Assembly (NCBI RefSeq): GCF_000715075.1
Contig: NC_134080.1
Coordinates: forward strand, 35,506,758-35,570,757
DNA: 64,000 bases
Source: Nicotiana tabacum
Lineage: Eukaryota > Streptophyta > Magnoliopsida > Solanales > Solanaceae
Reading direction: 5' to 3'
How positions within the stretch are numbered: the stretch's first letter is position 1; every line of letters starts with the position of its first letter. Under the pieces are notes generated by a model that saw only the letters and a program-made list of their open reading frames with translations, did no database searches and was not told the DNA's origin. Below, piece after piece: positions 23,783 through 33,178 of the stretch. The position numbers were made by a program, and so were the translations under genes.

Positions 23783-24332
23783 CTATGCATGCAACATTGT
23801 CTCCGTATAATATTGTGGGTCTTTTATCACATTCCAGCCCACATGTTTCTCGAATGAATCACTGATCTCAATCATATGCACTCCCTGCTTGCCGGTTTGA
23901 AATTGAGCTTTACGGGTATCGGAAAAATAACCTGCATCTGCATTATCAATACGATATACACCACTTTTGTTAGAATTAGCAAGATAAATAAGTGCACCAT
24001 CTACACCGAGATAGAGTATTTCAGGACCAATTAGCTCCTCATCCTCTTCTAGAGGTTGGAACGGATCGTTATTCACTTCAAGTGATTGAATATTCATTGG
24101 TGTACTTAATGAGTACACTTTGTCCATGTAAAAGTAATTTTAAGACCCTTTCTGTATAGGCAGATTGATGGATAAAGATCTCATCTGCTAAATATTCAAT
24201 TTGCAGACCAAGACAAAGTTTTGTCTTTCCAAGATTACATGGACAAATAACATAATTTATGTAACTTTCTTTCAGCAAATATTTACTGAGGCGATTATAC
24301 CACGCACACATAGATTGCTTTAAACCGTACAA
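23783..24332 (-). pseudogene. Copia RT/RNase H fragments
   Basis: Two overlapping pieces in different frames. The first (24332-24078) reads MYGLKQSMCAWYNRLSKYLL, from the end of RT, then LCLGLQIEYLADEIFIHQSA. The second (24127-23783) has LSTPMNIQSL and DADAGYFSD-like RNase H remains (NADAGYFSDTRKAQFQTG). Blocks between them are deleted; the RT active-site region is absent. Confidence 0.75.
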
Positions 24333-24749
24333 AGATCTTTATAATTTGATCAAGTACATTTCTCAAGACTTTGAATTATATGCTTCAGGCATTTTCAATC
24401 CTTCAAGGATCTTTATATAGATTTAGCCAAATAAGTCATATAGGTCAAGACTTGTATCTAAATGGTATGACATCTTCAAGTGTCTGGACTGCTAGTCCGA
24501 TCCTCACAATCTTTTACAATATTGTGCACTATATTGTATTAAATATATCGTCGACAATCATTTTGTGTCAGTTCCGAAGCGACATAACTTGTGGAGATCT
24601 CATCACTTTCTTTATTTTCAGGTACCTGAACTTTTTCGGGAGTTTCATGAAATGTTATGTCGTGGGCTCTTCTAGAGCTTATTTCCTCCTCATTTTGATC
24701 ATTAGCTCCTACTATTTTTCAAGGATTGTTATCTTTGGAACCGATTGGT

Positions 24750-25139
24750 CTACCACGCTTCATGCGTACAGTAAACTCTATCCTTCAGGGACTTTAATTT
24801 TAATAGGAGCATTTGCAACTGAAATATGATATTTAATTTTGGATCAGCAAATGCTTCTGGCATTCGACTTGAATTATCTTCTAAGTGAGGATCATGATAA
24901 TTCGATTCATATAGCATATTTTTCAACTGTTTATTCCATCCCCCAAATGTTAGAAAAACTAACATATATCTCCAATCATCTTTGGGAAACATATCTTTGT
25001 GTATTATGGTAGAGAAATTAATCATATACCACACAACAAAAGATAGTAAAAATATTTGGTTTCTGATCCTAAACCAATTGTGAAGGGAGAACTTATCAAA
25101 TATTGTTGATCTGATGCATACAAGTGCTGCTATATGCAA
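24750..25139 (-). pseudogene. Copia pol remnant, unclear domain
   Basis: Contains IFDKFSLHNWFRIRNQ and NYHDPHLEDNSSRMPEAFAD. The reading frame is open but matches no domain I can name; the position between gag and RT and the partial copia flavour suggest a decayed integrase-RT linker. Confidence 0.45.
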
Positions 25140-26752
25140 TTTAGAAAATCTTAGACCAACACATGAAGCTTTGTTCTCATAAGTAATGGTTTAGACATTA
25201 ATAGGAGGTATTCAATGCTAACCAGCTTGGATATAAACCAGCATTATCAAGATGAACTGTCTTGATTTCATAATCTGAAAATTATGCCTTAATCGAGAAA
25301 AGCAATTCCAAATGTCTAACTGCAGGTTGACAATAATTACACATGTAACCATCTCATATATGCACCTATAAGTGGTTCACATGATAGGTGAACGGGCCCA
25401 TATTCACCTTTTATATATTTCAGAATCAGGGGTCTTAGTCCCAACTTTAGCTGGTATAATCAATTCATTATGAGAACAAACAACACATGAGAATTCCTGA
25501 AGAATCTTCTAGTTCTTTAGTATATGCTTATCTGAATTCTCAAATAGCTCATTTAAAAATGGCAAATGAAAACTTCAAGTTTATCATGTCATGTGCTATC
25601 TCTTAGTAAACTTCTGGTTTACTATGGCATAAACTTTTGCTTTAGTAAACTTCTGGTTTACTGTGATACATGATATAGTACAAATTAAAGAATAAGGCAG
25701 GTAACTTCTCACATACATATTATTTTACCCTCTATGATTGTGGAAACATGAAGATTATCAATCTTCCAATCATTTGTAGTCTCAATATGATAGCCATTTG
25801 TATTAGTAAACTTCAGGTTTACTACAACATATGTTTTGACCATAATCATATAATATGAATGACATATTTGCATATAAGCTCTTCGAGAGCCTTCATTTAT
25901 TATCCACAATCTAATATTTATCTGGCACTACTTGTGTCATGTATTCTTTAGGCAAACATTTAGCTCTTCAGGAGTTATTGATACATTTTGTACTATCAAA
26001 TATTGCTCAGACACTGCTGGTGTCATGAGAGAAAATCACAATCAAATAAACAATGTAAAACAATTGTTTAAGCACACGAAAACTCTTCTTCATAATATTT
26101 TTCCACTTCAGGAGGCAATTTCAACTGTGTTACTTCTTCAGGAGCAAATTTAAAATACGAAATATTGAGTATATATTCTCTCAATTATATTAACTCTTCT
26201 GGAGGTGAATTGTAATGTATTCACATCAAGAGCGCGTTCATATTTACCCGACTTATTAGTATTGTCACATTCACTTCAGGGAATGGATTAATATTATCAA
26301 AAGTTCTCATCCTTCAGGAAATCGAACATAATTATCTGAATGCGCATTAATCACATCAAATTGTGATGCCTCAACCTCTTTTAAAATATTTACTACTTCA
26401 GGAGCAAATCGAGGCGTGCATTTAATATAGAGAATATTTATGTAGCTTATCTTCAATTGTAACTATAGAAAGCCTAAATTATCACTTCTGGTGATCATAG
26501 ACATATACCACTTCTGGTGGTTAACAAAATATAATTACAATGAGATATATGAAATATAACTACTTCTGGTGGTTGTATATTTCTTGCAAACTCTGCTAGA
26601 GTTTAAGTTGATCTAATAATATTATCCATATTCTTTAAAATGACATAAATAAGATATATTATAGTAAACATCATTATCAAATCATAATTTTTCTTTATGT
26701 ACAACAATTACATAACCATACTATCTATTACAAATAACAAAAATTAAAATAT
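25140..26752 (-). other. Decayed inner region of the copia element
   Basis: AT-rich and without a sustained ORF. The motif CTTCAGGAG or CTTCTGGTGG (plus strand) recurs about ten times between 25960 and 26575. Some minus-strand copies translate as APEE or PPEV, suggesting a decayed peptide repeat or noise. Confidence 0.5.
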
Positions 26753-27762
26753 TTACATTTCTACAGATTCACCACCGATTACATGACTTGTTTCTCCTTC
26801 TGGGAGTGCAAAGTAATCAGCTACATCCAAATGCATGAAGTCTAAATTATCTTCAGAAATAAAATTTGCTTCAGCATTTTTCTCTGTCTTCTTCAGGGAG
26901 GCTTGATAAAGCTCAACAGGTGCTTTGGCGTACGACAAGTACGTGACCAGTGCCCTTTTCCTCCACATCTATAGCATGCATTTTTTACATTTGGCGCTTG
27001 CACCGCTTCATGCTTTTGTTCCTTCCTTTTCCACTGCTGGTGGTGAGAAGGCTTCTTTGGTGCATTATTATTACCATGATTGGGGTTTCTTCCCCGACCA
27101 CGGTCATGACCACGACTGGGGCCACGACCTCTTCCACGTTTAGCTTGGTGGAAGTTCGTCTCATTCACTTCAGGGAATGGACAAGAACCAATAGGTCGGC
27201 TTTCATGATTTTTCATTAATAGCCCATTATGTTGCTCTGTTATAAGAAGATGTGAGATAAGTTCAGAATACTTTTTAAATCCCATCTCTCGATATTGCTG
27301 CTGCAGGAGCATATTCGAGGCATGAAAAGTGGTGAAAGTTTTCTCCAACATACCATGATCAGCAATATTATCACCACATAACTTCAATTGGGAAATAATT
27401 CTGAACATAGCAGAATTATACTCACTGATAGATTTAAAATCTTGTAGCCTTAGATGAGTCCAATCATAACGTGCCTGTGGAAGAACGACCATCTTCAGGT
27501 GGTCATATCTATCTTTCAAATTATTCCACAGTATGACTGGATCTTTAACAGTAAGATATTCCATTTTCAGGCCCTCATCAAGGTGATGGCGTAGGAATAT
27601 CATTGCTTTGGCACGGTCTTGGTTTGATGCCTGATTTTTGTCTTTGATGGTGTCTGCCAGACCCATCGCATCAAGATGAATTTCAGCATCAAACACCCAA
27701 GACATGTAGCTTTTGCCCGATATATCCAGGGCTACAAATTCAAGTTTAGAAAGATTTGACAT
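26753..27762 (-). pseudogene. Copia gag (UBN2-type) with CCHC knuckle, one frameshift
   Basis: Starts MSNLSKLEFVALDISGKSYM, the usual N-terminus of plant copia gag proteins. Capsid-like motifs follow, such as ILWNNLKDRYDHLK, the RYDWTHLRLQDF segment and MLEKTFTTFHASNMLLQQ. Then come an RG-rich basic stretch (RGRGRGPSRGHDRGRGR) and a zinc knuckle CYRCGGKGHWSRTC. A one-base deletion near 26917 ends the frame shortly after the knuckle; the tail continues in another frame as VELYQASLKKTEKNAEANF to a stop at 26753. Otherwise open over about 289 residues, so it could still make a capsid-like protein. Confidence 0.88.
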
Positions 27763-27840
27763 TATTTAGGAAAAGAAAGTTCTTACCTCAGATACTTTCA
27801 AAATATTTGCTTGAGATGGTAGAGCTTCGTGCTGATAACG

Positions 27841-28453
27841 TGTTATGAAACAAAGACTATAAAGTAAAGACAAGTATAGAGAGAAACTAATATATTACTC
27901 GAATTCAAATTGATGTACATAATGAACTGAAATCTCTTCTATTTATAGAAGAAAGGAAGCTGCTCTGTAAGCTGCTACTACAAGCTGTTGTGTAAGCTGC
28001 TACTACAAGCTGCAGTGTAAGCTACTATAAGCTGTTGTGTAAGCTGCTACTACAAGCTGTTGTGTAAGCTGCTACAAGCTGCTGTGTAAGCTGCTGCTGT
28101 ACCAGATATGGATAATCTTCTACTGAGAGCAATATTTATCCATAACGGAGTACTGAATGGATAAGCTTATTATATCCGGTATGGATAATCTTCTACCGGG
28201 GGTAATGTTTATCCATAACCGGGTACTGAAAAGATAAGCTTATTATACCCGGTATGGATAAACTTCTACTGGGGGTAATGTTTATCCATAACTGGGTACC
28301 GAAGTGATAAGCTTCTTCAGGAAGCTTATTTCCAATATAGTACTAAATAGATAAACATATTTACGGTGGAGTCCCATATGGATAAGCTTCTTCAGGAAGC
28401 TTATTTACAACGGAGTACTAAATGAACATCCATAATATAATATATTTATAACA
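27841..28453 (-). repeat. Copia 5' LTR
   Basis: 613 bp, differing from the 3' LTR by scattered substitutions and tiny indels in the GCTGCTACTACAAGCTG repeats. Confidence 0.9.
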
Positions 28454-28594
28454 GAACAGTATTGTTCTTCAATTTAGAAGCTTAAAATTCTTATTTGCTG
28501 GTAAAAACTGGAAATTAATAATTGATTATTGTTAAAATTATTTGAATGTTGACAATTCATACTTAAACTTTTAGTTCAAACACTAATTTAGTGA

Positions 28595-28865
28595 ATTAAC
28601 CGTACATGTTTTGCTACTTCTTTTTCTTGAAGATAACATCTATTAAGATTATTTTAAGTTCCTTAAAATATATTTAAATATGAGTGATTGTGTCATGCTT
28701 TATATAAAAAAAATATTGTACCATTTGACGCTTTATGAATACATTTCAAAAAGTAAAAAACTCGTTGAGGGAAAGTTATAATATTGTAGTTATATTGTGT
28801 TTTATTTATATAATTTGAATCTTTTTTTTATAGAGCATGACTGTTATATTTGTTTATCTATTCAG
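28595..28865. repeat. 271-bp direct repeat, copy 1
   Basis: From ATTAACCGTACATGTTTTGC to GTTTATCTATTCAG. It matches 29001-29271 along its length with no difference noticed. Confidence 0.9.
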
Positions 28866-28901
28866 AAAGATAAGTTCTTTTCAAAAAGATAAGTTCCCTT
28901 T

Positions 28902-28967
28902 ATTAACCGTACATGTTTTGCTACTTCTTTTTCTTGAAGATAACATCTATTAAGATTATTTTAAGTT
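28902..28967. repeat. Partial middle copy of the 271-bp repeat
   Basis: The first 66 bp of the unit, from ATTAACCGTACATG to ATTTTAAGTT. It is preceded by AAGATAAGTTCCCTTT; AATGATAAGTTCCCTTT also precedes the third copy. Confidence 0.85.
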
Positions 28968-29000
28968 TAATGACGTTTTTTAAAATGATAAGTTCCCTTT

Positions 29001-29271
29001 ATTAACCGTACATGTTTTGCTACTTCTTTTTCTTGAAGATAACATCTATTAAGATTATTTTAAGTTCCTTAAAATATATTTAAATATGAGTGATTGTGTC
29101 ATGCTTTATATAAAAAAAATATTGTACCATTTGACGCTTTATGAATACATTTCAAAAAGTAAAAAACTCGTTGAGGGAAAGTTATAATATTGTAGTTATA
29201 TTGTGTTTTATTTATATAATTTGAATCTTTTTTTTATAGAGCATGACTGTTATATTTGTTTATCTATTCAG
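29001..29271. repeat. 271-bp direct repeat, copy 2 (full)
   Basis: Full-length match to 28595-28865, with the same start and end. AT-rich and non-coding. Confidence 0.9.
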
Positions 29272-29331
29272 TTTTTAAAATTATCGACATCGCTTACGAA
29301 AAATTTTGCGTATGCCTGTGGATGTATTACA

Positions 29332-29770
29332 TCGTACGAGTCCCATAAAGGGTCATTTTCCGACCGGTAAACTACTAATTTTTAAAAACCTAAATTATTC
29401 AAATACCCATTTTAAAAGCCAACTATTTATTTTACCCATTTGAGCAAGAGAACATTGACATAATAAATAAAGAATTCTATAAAGAAAATGAGATAGTAAC
29501 GCCGTGCCTAACATTAGTTGTTTTGCTATAATATAAGCTCATCTTTGTTGAAATTATCCAAATTAAAGCGTGCAAGCTAAATTATCCATATTGAATACTT
29601 AGAGTCTCCTTTCACCTTCACGCAACACCATTAATTAAATTTCTTCAACGGAAAATTCTTGGGCAGGGTAAAAAGTCGTACTCTATGGAATTGGTCAAAT
29701 TACAACAATGCATTTTAATGACATTACATTTAGCTCATGTGGAGGTGACATGTTTAGATTTATAGCTGTA
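29332..29770. other. AT-rich spacer
   Basis: No gene, RNA or clear repeat recognised. Confidence 0.5.
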
Positions 29771-30147
29771 GTGGTGACAAAATGGTTAAAAGAAACAGTT
29801 ATTCATCCATATTATCCACAAAAAAATAGATTAGATAATGCACTTTTTAAAAACGGGTCAAATATGGATAAAAATTATATTATCCACTTAGAAAATGAAT
29901 CACCAATGAGTTTAATTTTTATATTTGTAAAGCCTCAAATTGGGGTTCCTCAACTTTGGGAGACGGAGAATTCTTCTAAAAGTGATCATATTCAAGAAGC
30001 CATGGATAATATGGATCATCCGTCGGTTAACCCATTTTTTATCCATATTAAACATGATTCGGGTCGGATAATTTATCCGTTTTTTTATTATTCATTTTCG
30101 ATCCGCCTATATCAAATCTGACATGACCCGCTCATTTGTCACCCCTA
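29771..30147. repeat. MITE-like element with GTGACAAA ends
   Basis: Starts GTGGTGACAAAATGG and ends CTCATTTGTCACCCCTA, so the ends are imperfect inverted repeats. Inside it holds repeated TTATCCATATTA-like words. The 137-codon open frame across 29708-30121 runs through the element without recognisable domains and is not called as a gene. Confidence 0.6.
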
Positions 30148-30246
30148 ACTGCTTGGCTGCTGGCTAGTTTGGCTAATATTGTCCCTCTATACTAGTTATT
30201 GCTATTTTGATAACTTTGCTGCTTTGCTTATGCAAGGTCATTTATC

Positions 30247-30710
30247 GTCAAAATAGCACGGTATAGCCAATTTTCGGACTGGTTATTCGAAAATAGTCAC
30301 CGTTTACGAACTCAATGAAAAATAGCCACTATTTTGCTGCAACAGAGACCGGTCCCGCATAATATACGGGAGTTCGGTGCATCTGTATACGAACTCCAAC
30401 ATATTATGCTGGACCGGTATACTTTGCTGACTCCTATATAATATACGGGAGACTGGAGCACCGGTGCTCCAAACTCCAGTATATTATACTGGACATTTAT
30501 ACTTGCTGAAACTCCAGTATATTATGCTGGAGTTCAAGCATACTTATGCTGGAACTCCAGTATAATATACGGACGTATTTTCCGGGTTTTGAACAGTGTT
30601 TTCGCTCAGATTTATCTTTACATAAAAGTGGCTAAATTTCGATTACTTTTGAAACTGGACTTTTTTTGAATGACTAGTTGTAAATCTGGCTATTTTTAAA
30701 TTTCTCCCTC
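30247..30710. repeat. Dispersed repeat rich in palindromes (Nicotiana-type)
   Basis: From about AAAATAGCACGGTATAGCC to GGCTATTTTTAAATTTCTCC. The centre (30385-30570) is a series of CTCCAGTATATTATGCTGG-type palindromes, facing each other so that RNA or single-stranded DNA could fold. I recall this repeat as common in tobacco-group genomes, which supports the genus guess. Non-coding. Confidence 0.7.
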
Positions 30711-31927
30711 ATTTATCTGTAGTGTCAACTTAGAGAGTTTGTATCCTATAAAGCCCAAAGTTCATACTTGATAGTACTAGTATGGATCAGTTATCTCCTA
30801 TAGCAAAGATTGATACCTTATTTATTTTAAATGCTAGATGAGTAGAATAGACCACGGGCCCAACATTATTGATTTGAAGCAAATCTTAAGCTACTAATAC
30901 CTTGATTTAATAGTATTTCTACTTATGACATCTTTTATTTATTTATACAACTATGTGAGCTTTCTTAATCATGCTAGAAACTATCTTTAAGCTTTTGGTT
31001 CCTTGTTTGATCATGAATGACTAATTTGACACGATAGATTACATGCTCAAACCGTAATCATACTATGACTATCATTCTCCAATGATGCTTTAGAATTCAT
31101 TTGGAATCCAACTGCGGAAGTAACCAACAGACAACAAAACAAGTGAATCCTTATTTAATTATCAAGTGACACAATCAAAAGAGTTGGTGCATCACATATC
31201 AAATAGTACCTAACAATATTGACTTTCCTTGCTATTCTTTTCCTCAAATCTTAGGAGCTTGACCTTTCACGCTGCTTGGCTATGTCAAACTTAGTTTCGA
31301 ATACATGAATGCAAGTCCGGAAACAATCAGCCTTTTGAGCCTCTTTGAGGAAAGCTGGTCAATGATATTGATTCGATAGATCGTAAGCTTTTAAGATATC
31401 ATCTGAATGTGCTCGTGGATCCACCTCAATACCACTTCCAAGCTGGCATTGATGTATTCCTTATTTCTACAGATGTATGTGGGCTAATTGTTAACCAAAA
31501 AGAAAAATTTAATTTAATAAACAAGTAGAGCATAAACCTTTGTATCTAATATGGATTGGGATATCGAAGGTACATTCTTTTAGAAGTATATATCTTATTC
31601 TTATGACATAAAACTGGCACAGAATACATATATAACACTCCATCGAAGAACTACATACGTACATTAGTATATATAGGGAGGAAAAAAGGGGAGGAAGGAA
31701 GAAACATAAGTTGTATTATACCTTCATATGTAGCAAGTGAACATAAAAAAAAAAAGAAAAAAAAAGAAGATAAGATGGTACACTAATCCAAAAACAACAG
31801 AAAATATAAGCTCTGAATATACGAAAAGATAATGATAAATCTAAAAGTACAAGGAGGAAGAAAGAAAGGCAACTTGAACACATTAAAAATATTATAGATG
31901 CTATACGTGTCAAGGAAATAAGTAAAT
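30711..31927. other. Spacer left of the full-length Ogre-like element
   Basis: AT-rich. The stretch at 31250-31480 is of more even composition and ends with a splice-like TTTCTACAG on the plus strand, but neither strand gave a continuing reading frame. Nothing called. Confidence 0.4.
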
Positions 31928-31932
31928 ATTGG
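31928..31932. repeat. Probable target duplication ATTGG (left)
   Basis: Compare GTTGG at 51801-51805; 4 of 5 bases match. A one-base shift of both boundaries would give perfect TTGGT on both sides but non-TG/CA LTR ends. Confidence 0.55.
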
Positions 31933-32602
31933 TGTGAGCACGTGATTTTTGCCCTATAAGAACTACTCCCAAAAATTCAAAATAAAATGGTTTTGGTGTT
32001 GTTTGTGATTTATTTGTATTTTGTCTGTGCATGTTTATTTCTACTTTAATTAAGAAAAATACAAAAATATGTGTTGCATGTGCATTTAGGATTTAATTTT
32101 ACACTTTAGGAATTAATTAAACAATCAAGTTTGTTTTACAAAATGGAAAAGATATATGTACTTTGTATTTTTGCATTTAATGTCCGAATTGTGTGATTTT
32201 ATCTTTATTTGATGTTTAATTTCGAGTGATAGCTATTATTAAGAGTTAATGTTTTAGTTAATTGTCAATTTTATAATTTAATTAGGAATTTTGGTTTTTA
32301 GGAATTAAAAAGATAATAGAAGAAAAAAGAAGAAAACAAGAGAAGAAAATCGGACTGGGCCAATTTTAAAAGAAAGTTCAGGCCCAGTCCAAATACCCTT
32401 TTACCTGGTCCAATTCAACCAGTCTTGGAGACGGGTGGAACGACGCCGTTCGGGCATGAAGAATCTGGGTCGTTGATACGACTTGATCCAACGGTCCAGA
32501 TCACCCCATCCTTTCCCCCATAACCCGGTCCATTTCAGCCCGGGTTGACCCAGTCTCGAGGCATGACCAAACATCACCGTTTCCTTTAAGTGAATTGATC
32601 CA

Positions 32603-32631
32603 GGCCGTTGATCGTGCTTGATCCAACGGCC
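32603..32631. promoter_or_regulatory. U3 palindrome GGCCGTTGATC...GATCCAACGGCC
   Basis: Imperfect inverted repeat about 25 bp upstream of the TATA box. A weaker copy with CGTTGAT...ATCCAACG lies at 32472-32494. The first Tat/Ogre-like LTR has a similar palindrome at 3460-3487. Confidence 0.6.
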
Positions 32632-32652
32632 AGGATTAAACCACCCCCTCCG

Positions 32653-32660
32653 TATATAAG
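32653..32660 (+). promoter_or_regulatory. TATA box of the 5' LTR
   Basis: TATATAAG in CCGTATATAAGTCC; the U3/R boundary would then be near 32685. Same sequence at 47764-47771 in the 3' LTR. Confidence 0.65.
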
Positions 32661-32794
32661 TCCAACCTCTCACCTCGCACCCCCCCCTAAGACATACCTC
32701 TGTTCATCATCTCTTTCAGAGACAAACCAAACGACCCTCGAAACCCTAGCCGCCCTGAAACCCTTTCACCTGAAAGCCGGCGGCAACAACGCCG

Positions 32795-33178
32795 ATGACC
32801 ATGAAACTAACACCCCTAGAGCACCTAACCACCCTCTCCACGAATCTCTTACCCGTTTTGCTCGAATCAGCCTGTAGCTTCTCGAATCTTCAATCGAAGA
32901 TTCGAGCAAAACTTGAAACTACCCCAACCAGCCCCAAACTCACACCACGGCACCCCCTGACCACCCTCGTTACGGATCTGTTGACCGCTTGCCTCGAATC
33001 AACCTCCAGCTTCTCGAATCTTCAATCGAAGATTCGAGCAAAACCTAAACCTACCCCAACCGGCCCAAAACTCATACCAGACATCTCCCTGACCTCCCTC
33101 GTCACCAAACCACCGCTGGTTTGGTTCGAATCAGACCAGAACCGCTCGAACCCCAAATCGAACCCCCAAGAACCCTAG
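32795..33178 (+). CDS. Putative LTR-encoded ORF with 44-aa repeats (uncertain)
   Basis: 127 codons from ATG at 32795, lying just downstream of the LTR TATA box. The protein has two copies of a 44-residue unit with SFSNLQSKIRAK and a partial third, rich in Thr, Pro, Leu and Ser. The repeated DNA unit is 132 bp, a multiple of three, so repeats stay in frame. The 3' LTR keeps the frame open (132 codons from 47882). No domain is recognised. Because the repeat is 132 bp and both LTRs descend from one template, openness could be chance. Function unknown. Confidence 0.25.
   Translation: MTMKLTPLEHLTTLSTNLLPVLLESACSFSNLQSKIRAKLETTPTSPKLTPRHPLTTLVTDLLTACLESTSSFSNLQSKIRAKPKPTPTGPKLIPDISLTSLVTKPPLVWFESDQNRSNPKSNPQEP
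32881..32906. repeat. LTR hairpin, 11-bp stem, copy 1
   Basis: CTCGAATCTTC, AATC loop, GAAGATTCGAG. The exact second copy is at 33013-33038. Both occur also in the 3' LTR at 47983-48008 and 48115-48140. Confidence 0.85.
33013..33038. repeat. LTR hairpin, copy 2
   Basis: Same 26-nt sequence as 32881-32906, 132 bp downstream. Confidence 0.85.

Larger units (their letters stand above)
22740..28453 (-). mobile_element. Ty1/copia element, near-identical LTRs, pol destroyed
   Basis: LTRs at 22740-23353 (3') and 27841-28453 (5') both read TGTTATGAAAC at the left end and TTATAACA at the right end on the plus strand. On the minus strand the polypurine tract AAGGAGGAG lies just before the 3' LTR, and a possible primer-binding site (TTATCAGCACGAAGCTC) follows the 5' LTR. 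Flanks are GAAAT and GAACA, so the target duplication is imperfect. gag is almost intact, whereas pol survives only as scattered RT/RNase H pieces. The LTR similarity points to a recent insertion, so the element probably moved with proteins supplied by a relative. Confidence 0.85.

Noticed and set aside
26925..27219. Plus-strand open frames opposite copia gag
   Set aside because: They are antisense shadows of the RG-rich, zinc-knuckle part of gag.
29708..30121. 137-codon open frame
   Set aside because: It lies across a MITE-like element with inverted ends; composition is repeat-like and no motif is present.
31250..31480. Possible host exon with a splice-like TTTCTACAG
   Set aside because: Neither strand gave a continuous frame or recognisable motif; kept as spacer.
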